Shown here: positions 15,965-23,438 of the stretch, in pieces
How the letters are laid out: the number at the start of each line of letters is the position of its first letter
How positions within the stretch are numbered: the first letter of the stretch is position 1
Assembly: GCF_943733665.1 (NCBI RefSeq)
Contig: NZ_OX030782.1
Location: 4,016,501-4,080,500, forward strand
Length of the DNA stretch: 64,000 bases
From: Aquimarina sp. Aq107
GTDB taxonomy: Bacteria; Bacteroidota; Bacteroidia; Flavobacteriales; Flavobacteriaceae
Direction of reading: 5' to 3'
The notes under the pieces: generated by a model
The model's database searches: none
Seen by the model: the letters and a program-made list of their open reading frames with translations, nothing else
What the model was told of the DNA's origin: nothing
Made by a program: the position numbers and the translations under genes

Positions 15965-16623
15965 CCTATTATCTCAATATCATCAAAACCATCTGGAGGT
16001 TATTACCAATAGCATTGCTGATTGTACTAGGAATCTTGTTTTTCCAATGGAAACGTGAACGCCAGAAAGTAACTGATTTTGCAGCAATCCAACATGCGCA
16101 ATTTCAGGAGATAGAAAAGTGGAAAGATGCTGCAGGAAAAAACAGAGCCAGAGCAGAAATTGCGGAGATTAATGCTAAAAATGCAAAACTAGTAATGAAT
16201 GAAGAACTCCGGCAACTACTGAAAAAAGAAGTTGGAAATCTAAAACGTAATTTGATCAGTTATTCTGCTGTGAAATCTTCTACCAAAGGTGAGTTTAAGA
16301 CAAAAGGAAAGGATACTATGTATGCAGTAAATAAATTACAGTCTTTACCTGCAAAACAATTTGGAATTCATAATCCGGATCTGGATTTCGAAGGTTTGTA
16401 TGTTCCCAACCTGGATACGCTAATGGCCAATTATAAAATCACACATAACTTTGACATTTTCTATTACTACAAAAAGCCTGGTAAATCTCCTTGGAATCTA
16501 TTTCGCAGAAAAAGAGCAGTAGCTGAGATTAAATTTCATAACCATGGATCTCAAGCAGATAGTTTATTTACAGTTGTTTTGGAACGGAAGAAAGGATTAT
16601 TGAAGAGACTTTTTAACAAATAA
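15961..16623 (+). CDS. Membrane-anchored coiled-coil protein, spanin-like
   Basis: A 220-residue protein with an N-terminal membrane segment (about 12-28), a charged coiled-coil region (about 35-90) and a mixed C-terminal half. The signal-anchor plus periplasmic coiled coil resembles inner-membrane spanin subunits and proteins often annotated near lysis genes of Bacteroidota phages. Its ATG overlaps the RadA-like stop (ATGA), so it is coupled to that gene. There is no lipobox, so an outer-membrane partner is not apparent. Function is inferred. Confidence 0.45.
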   Translation: MTYYLNIIKTIWRLLPIALLIVLGILFFQWKRERQKVTDFAAIQHAQFQEIEKWKDAAGKNRARAEIAEINAKNAKLVMNEELRQLLKKEVGNLKRNLISYSAVKSSTKGEFKTKGKDTMYAVNKLQSLPAKQFGIHNPDLDFEGLYVPNLDTLMANYKITHNFDIFYYYKKPGKSPWNLFRRKRAVAEIKFHNHGSQADSLFTVVLERKKGLLKRLFNK

Positions 16624-16666
16624 AAATCTGTTTACAACTTTAATAATGGAATATTTCCAAATTTTA

Positions 16667-16674
16667 TACTTTTG
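16667..16674 (+). promoter_or_regulatory. Possible -7 promoter element
   Basis: TACTTTTG fits the Bacteroidota TAnnTTTG box, 20 bases upstream of the following gene's ATG. No convincing TTG element is seen at the usual spacing, so confidence is modest. Confidence 0.4.
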
Positions 16675-16694
16675 ACTAGGAATAAATCCTAGTC

Positions 16695-17012
16695 ATGAAA
16701 AAAGTTTTAGTAAAGGAACATATCATTTTGGATAAAGAATTGTTTGACTCTTTTTATGCTGATGCTAAAAAGAAAGGTCTGCTTGTCATTTCCAATAAAA
16801 AAGGAAGAGCAGAAATGAGTACAGGCATTTTTATGCTTAACGGTATCCCCGATGTATCAAAAAATGATCATTATATCAAAAGAGTATTATTTGGCTTAAT
16901 CCAAAAATACGGTTGCTTCCATTTTACATCCAAAAGATTTCAAGAAAAAATGTTGCTATATGAATACAAGGATGAAACAAAGACTTGGAGCAGTTATAAT
17001 CGGTTCGAATGA
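16695..17012 (+). CDS. Hypothetical protein, 105 residues
   Basis: A basic soluble protein with a lysine-rich N-terminus (MKKVLVKEHIILDKELFDS) and a C-terminal TSKRFQEKMLLYEYKDETK segment. No motif or family is recognised. It follows a separate promoter-like box and a 71-base gap, so it may be its own transcription unit at the right end of the element. It could belong to the element or to the flanking accessory island. Confidence 0.45.
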   Translation: MKKVLVKEHIILDKELFDSFYADAKKKGLLVISNKKGRAEMSTGIFMLNGIPDVSKNDHYIKRVLFGLIQKYGCFHFTSKRFQEKMLLYEYKDETKTWSSYNRFE

Positions 17013-17173
17013 AAATATTAAAAGCTTTTAGTTTAATATAAACTTCCTCTTTTTACTATTAAATCTCTTAAATTCTAAAATGATTATTAAACACATAAAA
17101 AAATGTAAATTTTGAGGGAAAAAATAGTCTATTAAATTTTTATTATTAACTTAGAGTAACATAAATTTATAGA

Positions 17174-17208
17174 AACCCCATACCCAGATGTAATCTGGGT
17201 ATGGGGTT
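17174..17208. terminator. Strong 16-bp hairpin, probable terminator
   Basis: AACCCCATACCCAGAT at 17174-17189 and its exact complement at 17193-17208 form a perfect 16-bp stem with a GTA loop. A U-tract is weak on both sides (ATTTGTTG after it), so this may be a terminator, an attenuator or an element end. It lies in the 296-base gap between the 105-residue protein and the helicase gene, which otherwise shows no gene. Confidence 0.6.
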
Positions 17209-17308
17209 ATTTGTTGAAATTCTAAAAACTTATGAAAAGAATGTTGAATAAATAAGCTCCGTACAATCCTAAAAAATACTTTTTATAAACTTTAATCTGA
17301 ATCAAATA

Positions 17309-19798
17309 ATGAACTTTTTTGCTAGGAAAAATAAAACAATAGAAAAGAAAAAATTAGAAATTGAACCAATTAAACTATATAGTTCTCTTACTAAGAGTAA
17401 AGAATATACTTATTTAAGAGGTATTCAAGAAGAAGTTCTTAAAGAATGGCATACTAGAAGAAATGATAAAGAATTAATAGTTAAGATGAACACCGGAGCA
17501 GGAAAAACTCTAACAGGACTGCTGATGCTTTATTCTAAAATGTTAGAGAGTCAACAACCCGTAGTTTATATGTGTCCTGACAATCAGCTTTTTCATCAAG
17601 TAGTTGAACAATCTAAAAATTATAACATACCAACCTGTATTATCGAAAATCAAGATTTTCCCGAGGAGTTTCTAAATGGTGAGGCTGTTCTAGTTACTAC
17701 TATTCAACGAATGTTCAATGGTAAGAACATTTTTGATAGAGATAAGATAAAATTAAAGGCAATTTTAATAGATGACGCTCATAAATGCGTGGAACGAATT
17801 ATAGAAAGTTTCACCCTTAAAATAGCCAAAAAACATGATTTATATGAAAAGCTTAAATTACTATTTAGAGCTGATCTTAAAGAGCAATCTATAGGTTCAT
17901 ATGAAGCAATGACATTAGGTGAACCATCCTATTATATGAGAGTTCCATTTTGGTGTTGGTTGGAAAAAGAAAAAGAAATAGTTGGTCTATTTACAGAGTA
18001 TATTTCAGATAAAAAGACTCTCCTTTTTAAGTGGGATCTTATGATAAATAATTTATCACAATATGAAATGTACATTAACGGTTACGGGATAGAAATAAGT
18101 CCTATGGTTTCTTATATCAAAAATGTAACAGCATATGATACGGCATCTCATAAGTATGCTCTTTCAGCAACATTTGTTAATGATTACTCATTAATTAAAG
18201 ATTTAAATTTTTCTAAAGAATCTATAACAAATTCAATTACACCACGGAATAGAATGGATTATGGACAAAGACTTATCCTTACTCCTAAGAGATACTATAA
18301 TAGTTTAAGTGATAAACAGCAGTTGGATATTATAGATCATCATTTAAAAAACAAACAAAATGTAGTTGTTTTAGTATCAAGTAAGAAGAAGGCAGAAGGC
18401 TGGGAGAAAACAGGAGCTATAGTAGCGGATAATGATAATTTAGAAGAGACTATTGAAAAAATCAAATCATCAAAAGGAAAGCTTTACGTTTTCGTTAATC
18501 GTTATGATGGAATAGACCTTAGTGGAGATTCTTGTAATGTTTTAGTTGTTCACGACCATCCAAGATTTAAATTTTTAAAAGATGAGTATTATCAGAACAT
18601 ACATCACGAAACAAATTCTAACAGAATAGCGCAAACACTTGAACAGGGTATGGGTAGGAGTGTTAGATCGAGTAGTGATTATAGTGTTGTTTATTTGGTC
18701 GGTAGATTCAATTTAAATTTTCTAAGAAAAAGAAAAAATTTAGATTTTTTTAATAATCATACAAAAAAACAACTAGAAATGGGTTTATCCTTATTAGATG
18801 GACAGAAACTTGATGATAGTAATGCGGTATCTACTATTACTGAAATAGCAGATTACTGTTTGAATCAAGATGATGAATGGAAAACTTTTTATTCTAATTT
18901 TATGAATAAAGATGAGGAGGTAAGTACCGAATCGAGAGATAAAATTTTACAAATAAATTTGTTAGAAAGAGAAGCTATTTATGCTTTTGTCAAAGAAGAT
19001 TATGAAGAAGCAATCAGCTATATAAATGATATCATCTCATTAGGGATAAGTGATATTGAGAGAGCTTGGTACTATCAAATACAAGCTCACATTGCTTATA
19101 GACTTAATAAAAATACCTCCAACGATTTATTACAAAAAGCGAGGACATTGAGTATCAAAATGTATCAACCTTTTTTAGGAAAAACGAAACATAAACAACA
19201 ATTTTCTAATTCTCAGTATAGAAGAGCGCTTGATTTTATCCAATCATTTTCAACTGATAATGATTTATTATCTCATATTGATGAAATTAATAAAAATCTT
19301 GTATATAAAAAACAGAATTCTGCCATATTTGAGAAGACTTTGAAGGAGCTAGGGGAACTATTAGGTTTTAAGGCTTCCCGACCTGAAAAAGATTCTAAAG
19401 AAGGTTGCGATGTTCTTTGGTTTTCAGATGATTATACTTTTGTTATAGAGGCAAAATCTGAAAAATTACCGGAGAACAAAATATCCAAAAGTGATGTTGA
19501 ACAATTATATCATTCTTTAGAATGGTTTAATGATAAATACATTTATAATGGAGAAATCATAGGTGTATCTTTTCAACCAAATAACAGAAAATATGATGAT
19601 GCGGTTGTAACTGATCAAATACGTAGTGTGTCAGAAGCTTCTTTGGAAGAAATAAGATTTGCTATTAAACAGTTAAAAGTTTTAGTTAAAAATAATGGAA
19701 TAACCTCATTAAGTGAAAATGACATTAAAACCGAACTCGAAAAATTACATTTTAATAGTAATCAAATTAGAAATAAATATTTTAAAATAATTAAATAG
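17309..19798 (+). CDS. Superfamily 2 helicase fused to a PD-(D/E)xK-type nuclease domain
   Basis: An 829-residue protein. Helicase motifs: Walker A NTGAGKT (61-67), motif II LIDDAH (Asp155, Asp156, i.e. DDAH instead of the usual DEAH), a SATF motif III, and the motif VI-like QGMGRSVRSSSD. The last ~150 residues carry GCDVLW (Asp701) and FVIEAKSE (Glu714, Lys716), with spacing typical of PD-(D/E)xK nucleases. The middle and the linker before the nuclease contain repeats of helices. Single-chain helicase-nuclease proteins occur in restriction and other anti-phage systems. It stands alone, without an evident partner, next to the hydrolase-LuxR pair. Confidence 0.7.
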   Translation: MNFFARKNKTIEKKKLEIEPIKLYSSLTKSKEYTYLRGIQEEVLKEWHTRRNDKELIVKMNTGAGKTLTGLLMLYSKMLESQQPVVYMCPDNQLFHQVVEQSKNYNIPTCIIENQDFPEEFLNGEAVLVTTIQRMFNGKNIFDRDKIKLKAILIDDAHKCVERIIESFTLKIAKKHDLYEKLKLLFRADLKEQSIGSYEAMTLGEPSYYMRVPFWCWLEKEKEIVGLFTEYISDKKTLLFKWDLMINNLSQYEMYINGYGIEISPMVSYIKNVTAYDTASHKYALSATFVNDYSLIKDLNFSKESITNSITPRNRMDYGQRLILTPKRYYNSLSDKQQLDIIDHHLKNKQNVVVLVSSKKKAEGWEKTGAIVADNDNLEETIEKIKSSKGKLYVFVNRYDGIDLSGDSCNVLVVHDHPRFKFLKDEYYQNIHHETNSNRIAQTLEQGMGRSVRSSSDYSVVYLVGRFNLNFLRKRKNLDFFNNHTKKQLEMGLSLLDGQKLDDSNAVSTITEIADYCLNQDDEWKTFYSNFMNKDEEVSTESRDKILQINLLEREAIYAFVKEDYEEAISYINDIISLGISDIERAWYYQIQAHIAYRLNKNTSNDLLQKARTLSIKMYQPFLGKTKHKQQFSNSQYRRALDFIQSFSTDNDLLSHIDEINKNLVYKKQNSAIFEKTLKELGELLGFKASRPEKDSKEGCDVLWFSDDYTFVIEAKSEKLPENKISKSDVEQLYHSLEWFNDKYIYNGEIIGVSFQPNNRKYDDAVVTDQIRSVSEASLEEIRFAIKQLKVLVKNNGITSLSENDIKTELEKLHFNSNQIRNKYFKIIK

Positions 19799-19858
19799 GA
19801 TATCTGAAGCTGCAATAATGCTTAATAAAAAGAAATTATAGAATATAATATTTAAGAG

Positions 19859-20626
19859 ATGCTAAAAGACTATCCTATTCCAGGAAACCTAAAAGGAACA
19901 ATAATTTTTATTCATGGTATTTCATCTTCATCAGAAGTTTTTAAAGATATAATGAACTCCAAAGAAATTCAATTTTCTAAAATTTCTTTCGACCTTCCCG
20001 GACATGGTAAGGCTTACGGTTATCAGGAAGATTTCTCTTTATTAAGTTATAAGAAGGCCCTTGTATCTTATATCAGTATCATCCAAGAAGATATAATTCT
20101 AGTTGGCAACTCATTTGGAGGGCATTTGGCTATTGAAATAGCGGATCAATTAAAAAATTTAAAAGCATTAGTAATATTTGGTACACCTCCACTTAAAAAA
20201 CCAGTCAATTTTGGTGAAGCATTTATTCCTATTGAAGCTTTACAAACTTTTTTTAAAGAAAATCCTTCAGAGAAAGAAATAATTAAAGCTTCAAAAATTG
20301 CCGTATTCAATCCAAAACACAGTGAAAGAATAATTGTTGATTTTAAAAGATCGAATCCAGATGTTCGCAGAAGTCTAGCTTTGGATCTAGAAGAAGGTAA
20401 TTGGGCTAATCAATATAAAATTTTCAAAACCTTATCTATTCCAAAATTTATTGTGAAAGGCAAACAAGACCCAACTGTCAATTCGAAATACTTGGATTCA
20501 ATTTGTGCTACCGACCAAAACTGCACAATTTTCGAATTTGACCAATGTGGTCATTATCCAAGCTTAGAAAAACCAAATGAATTTATTGATACCATAAAAT
20601 TTATCTCCGAAAAAGTTCTTTTATGA
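19859..20626 (+). CDS. Alpha/beta hydrolase
   Basis: A 255-residue alpha/beta hydrolase with an oxyanion-loop IHGISSSS, the nucleophile elbow GNSFGG (Ser85), Asp204 in KGKQDPTV and His232 in CGHYPSLEKP, giving a complete Ser-Asp-His triad. No signal peptide is seen. It overlaps the LuxR-type gene by four bases (ATGA), so the two form one unit. The substrate is unknown; a small ester or lactone signal is a reasonable guess because of the neighbour. Confidence 0.8.
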   Translation: MLKDYPIPGNLKGTIIFIHGISSSSEVFKDIMNSKEIQFSKISFDLPGHGKAYGYQEDFSLLSYKKALVSYISIIQEDIILVGNSFGGHLAIEIADQLKNLKALVIFGTPPLKKPVNFGEAFIPIEALQTFFKENPSEKEIIKASKIAVFNPKHSERIIVDFKRSNPDVRRSLALDLEEGNWANQYKIFKTLSIPKFIVKGKQDPTVNSKYLDSICATDQNCTIFEFDQCGHYPSLEKPNEFIDTIKFISEKVLL

Positions 20627-21321
20627 AAACTCTTACAGAATTAGAAACAATAAATTATAATCAACAATTTATTTACAAACTAAGAAATCTATATTTAAGA
20701 GATAAAGTACTATTTCATCAAGTTAAAGAATTTACACCCTTTACTTACAGCATAAATGAAAGAGAAACTCTGAATATGATTCATTTCGATGATGATGATT
20801 TAGGAGAGACACCAGAGATGAAAAGATTACTAAAAGAAGGTGTAAATGTTCTACCAGAAATAAGTTCTAAGGATTTGTTGGATATTGCAAAGAAAAAGGT
20901 TCTAATATTTAATAAAGTTAATGATCAAGATGATATTTGTAATTATATTCAACTAATTAATTTCAATGGAAAAGCCAAATATCTATATTCCGACAAGATC
21001 ATTCTAGATAAAAATCTTTTTTTAAACACTGCCCTAACTTTTGACAAAATGGGCGCTATTGGGAGAGAACTACTATCTATTTTCCCGGAAATAGAAGTTA
21101 CTAATTCTTATTGGAAGCGTTTTCAAAGATTAACAAAACAAGAAAAGAATATATTAAAACTTCTTGCTAAAGGTAACTCAATAAAGGAAATCGGAGATTT
21201 AGTTTTTATATCACCTAATACCGCTCATGTCCACAAACGTAATATTTACAATAAATTAGGAATACATAAGATTACAGAATTGGTTAAGTTTTCAATAATT
21301 TTGGAAATAATTGAACAATAG
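20623..21321 (+). CDS. LuxR-type transcriptional regulator
   Basis: A 232-residue regulator. The C-terminal 63 residues hold the LuxR helix-turn-helix (LTKQEKNILKLLAKGNSIKE, followed by the recognition helix region SPNTAHVHKRN). The N-terminal 165 residues do not match a receiver or a PAS motif that I recognise and may sense a ligand. It starts within the stop of the hydrolase gene, so hydrolase and regulator are coupled. A short inverted repeat and promoter lie just downstream, before the secreted-protein gene, and could be its target. Confidence 0.75.
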   Translation: MKTLTELETINYNQQFIYKLRNLYLRDKVLFHQVKEFTPFTYSINERETLNMIHFDDDDLGETPEMKRLLKEGVNVLPEISSKDLLDIAKKKVLIFNKVNDQDDICNYIQLINFNGKAKYLYSDKIILDKNLFLNTALTFDKMGAIGRELLSIFPEIEVTNSYWKRFQRLTKQEKNILKLLAKGNSIKEIGDLVFISPNTAHVHKRNIYNKLGIHKITELVKFSIILEIIEQ

Positions 21322-21353
21322 CTAATATACTTTTTCAAATTCTTCACTATTAA

Positions 21354-21390
21354 AAATACCATTTTTGTGGTATTTACTCATATACATTTG
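21354..21390 (+). promoter_or_regulatory. Inverted repeat and promoter upstream of the secreted-protein gene
   Basis: AAATACCA (21354-21361) and TGGTATTT (21368-21375) form an 8-bp inverted repeat with a six-base spacer. It is followed by a perfect TACATTTG box (21383-21390). A TTG at 21365-21367 lies 15 bases before the box, slightly short of the usual 17 or more. The repeat may be an operator for the adjacent LuxR regulator or the terminator of its gene. Confidence 0.5.
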
Positions 21391-21471
21391 TACAATATCT
21401 TCGTAAGAGTCGGAATGTTAATTCAATCACAAATTAACACTCTGAATAACCTAATTTTAATTCAAACAGTT

Positions 21472-22476
21472 ATGAGAAAAATTTTGTTTATAATTTATTT
21501 AGCACCCATATTTCTATTTTGTCAAACTCCTTTATTAAATGATGGTTGTTCAGATGTTTTAAGATTATCTTCTAGGGATGTCACTATTGAATCTACAAGA
21601 GCCACTACTGCAAAGTATATTTATGATAATTATTGTAGTGGTAAATCTGCAAAAGGAACAATAAATATAAAAGCAGTTGATGAAGATCTTTTTGAAAGTT
21701 TTAGTTTTGGTTTTGGGAGCAAAAAAGAAAAATTAGAACATATTTGTAAGACTTACCAAAGTAATTATAAAGCTTCTTATGAAAGGAATATAAATAAAAG
21801 TCATGTCGTGCGTGATGCTATATCTGCCTGGGAAAAGTGTAAAGAGTTGTCAAATCAGGGGATCAATATAAGACCATCTTTATTGAAATCTTCATTCACT
21901 GTGGATGTCAGAAGAATTGGAGATGATATTGAAATTAATGGTGTGTATTATGATACTAAAGCTTGTGAGTGTAAAGCTCAAATAAAAAATACTTTTGGGC
22001 AATTAAAAACAACTTTAGTTAATTCTGACACCAAACATAAAATCAAAGATGGAAATACCTGGAGTGTTATCTGTACACGTAAAAAGATGAAAGAAGGAGA
22101 TATGCAATTTTATCCTGAATTTGATTTTAAAATGCCAACTTCAAAAGGATCCTTTAATATCACACTTCCTAAAAATGTTAAACCTACCCATAGTTGGATA
22201 ACAGAAGTTATTAGTGAAATTGAAGATTTAAAAGTAAGTATTCGGAGTACTCATGACACTCTGCAAAAACAAATTTCACGTGTTGATAATAGATTTGGTA
22301 AGATTAAATGGGTTAAAAAATGTACGGATGCAAATGGTGATTGTAATGGAGCTAGAGTTAGTGGTATAACTGCTCCTAAAGGATATAACTTCGCATTTTA
22401 TACACAGGACACTTATAGAGGAGGAAAATGCGGTAAGGGTTCAAAATGTAAAGTCTTCTATAAAATAGAATTATAA
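21472..22476 (+). CDS. Secreted cysteine-rich protein of unknown function
   Basis: I place the start at 21472 (MRKILFIIYLAPIFLFC), which gives a good signal peptide; the longer frame from 21367 has no such start. The mature part is about 315 residues with many cysteines in two clusters (CECKA, then CTDANGDCNG and CGKGSKCK near the C-terminus), suggesting disulfide bonds. A segment at ELEDLKVSIRST is coiled-coil-like. No known domain is seen. It follows the hydrolase-LuxR pair and has its own promoter. Confidence 0.6.
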   Translation: MRKILFIIYLAPIFLFCQTPLLNDGCSDVLRLSSRDVTIESTRATTAKYIYDNYCSGKSAKGTINIKAVDEDLFESFSFGFGSKKEKLEHICKTYQSNYKASYERNINKSHVVRDAISAWEKCKELSNQGINIRPSLLKSSFTVDVRRIGDDIEINGVYYDTKACECKAQIKNTFGQLKTTLVNSDTKHKIKDGNTWSVICTRKKMKEGDMQFYPEFDFKMPTSKGSFNITLPKNVKPTHSWITEVISEIEDLKVSIRSTHDTLQKQISRVDNRFGKIKWVKKCTDANGDCNGARVSGITAPKGYNFAFYTQDTYRGGKCGKGSKCKVFYKIEL

Positions 22477-22499
22477 TTTATAATTTCCACTCATTATAG

Positions 22500-23438
22500 T
22501 TAAATTATCAAAGTTGATTTGTTATCATTTTTAGAAATCTTATAAACTAAAGGCTTTTTATCAAAATCGGCCTTTTTTGAATATTTCTTTCCTTGGTCAC
22601 TATTACGAGACGATGTATTATACAAAATAACATTACTATAATTTAAAGAATGGATCATGGACAACAAAGAAAATGTTTTTACGCTCATGGGCGCTAGTAT
22701 TACCTGACAATCCTTACTTTCTAAATTATTTAATATTGAATCTAAGATCGTTACCGTTTGATTAAAATTAAAAAAATCAAATTCCATAATTTGGTTTTTC
22801 CCTAAATTGGATAAAAGAATCTTATTCTGTTGCTTGCATTCTAGATAATATTTTTTGTTATGGTTATTGATAAAAACATAAATATCTTCATAATTAAACT
22901 CAAGTTCTTCTATTATTCCTATTGCAGAAAGTCTTTCGTAACCCAAACTAATCAATAATTTTCTTTTTTTATATCGATCTAGTATTTTATCTTCTGTAAG
23001 TAGAATTTGCTTATTCGTAATTGCTGGTGAATTAATATCTATATAACTCTCAAATAAAGAATTAGTGTATGAAAAATACACATTTGAATATTGATTATCA
23101 CTATTAGCTAACAACTTTAAAATTCTTGCATATAATGACTTCATCATTACCGAATAATCAACAACAATAACTCCCTTTAGATCTTTAAGAATATACTCAA
23201 GATCATCAGTTTTATAAAAATTGAATCCATAATCTTCTAATTTAAAGTATTCAGAGTTTTCATTATTTTCGACTAATGTAAAACAGTATTTTTTTCCAAT
23301 TTTTATATCCTTTTCGTTCAATATAGTTGCTAAATGACTCGCTCTTTGTTCATAGCCGATCGATACAATCAAATGATCAATTAATTCTAACGATTTTATA
23401 TCTTCAATAGTCTTTTGTTGAACATCAAATATCATCAA
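22500..23438 (-). CDS. Unknown protein with internal duplication, last gene of the four-gene operon
   Basis: A 312-residue soluble protein. Two similar lobes can be seen: LIVSIGYEQRAS (about 23-34) and LLISLGYERLSA (about 161-172); VVDYSVMMKSLYARI (92-106) and APMSVKTFSLLSMI (249-262); and YSNVYFSYTNS (117-127) and YSNVILYNTSS (267-277). The lobes are about 140 to 155 residues apart. No known domain is recognised. The gene starts 14 bases before the ATPase stop, so it is translationally coupled to it. It may be the effector or specificity protein of the system. Confidence 0.7.
   Translation of the reverse strand: MMIFDVQQKTIEDIKSLELIDHLIVSIGYEQRASHLATILNEKDIKIGKKYCFTLVENNENSEYFKLEDYGFNFYKTDDLEYILKDLKGVIVVDYSVMMKSLYARILKLLANSDNQYSNVYFSYTNSLFESYIDINSPAITNKQILLTEDKILDRYKKRKLLISLGYERLSAIGIIEELEFNYEDIYVFINNHNKKYYLECKQQNKILLSNLGKNQIMEFDFFNFNQTVTILDSILNNLESKDCQVILAPMSVKTFSLLSMIHSLNYSNVILYNTSSRNSDQGKKYSKKADFDKKPLVYKISKNDNKSTLII

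Larger units (their letters stand above)
1758..17012. mobile_element. Candidate tailless provirus or particle-forming element (boundaries uncertain)
   Basis: A collinear block of about 23 plus-strand genes with one divergent helix-turn-helix gene at its left end. Many junctions overlap by four bases or less. Gene content is viral: small beta-rich structural candidates, several membrane-anchored proteins with basic tails, a peptidoglycan-binding protein, holin-like and CHAP endolysin genes, a spanin-like protein, a RadC/JAB protein, a cytosine methyltransferase and a RadA-like ATPase. No tail, portal, terminase, integrase or FtsK/HerA packaging ATPase is visible. The edges are set only by gene content; I found no attachment repeats. 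The right edge may be near the strong hairpin at 17174-17208. Confidence 0.6.

Noticed and set aside
1758-17012. Integrase, terminase, portal or tail genes in the element
   Set aside because: I looked for a tyrosine or serine recombinase, a large terminase, a portal and tail proteins and recognised none; the absence is part of the main finding, but a very divergent gene could have been missed.
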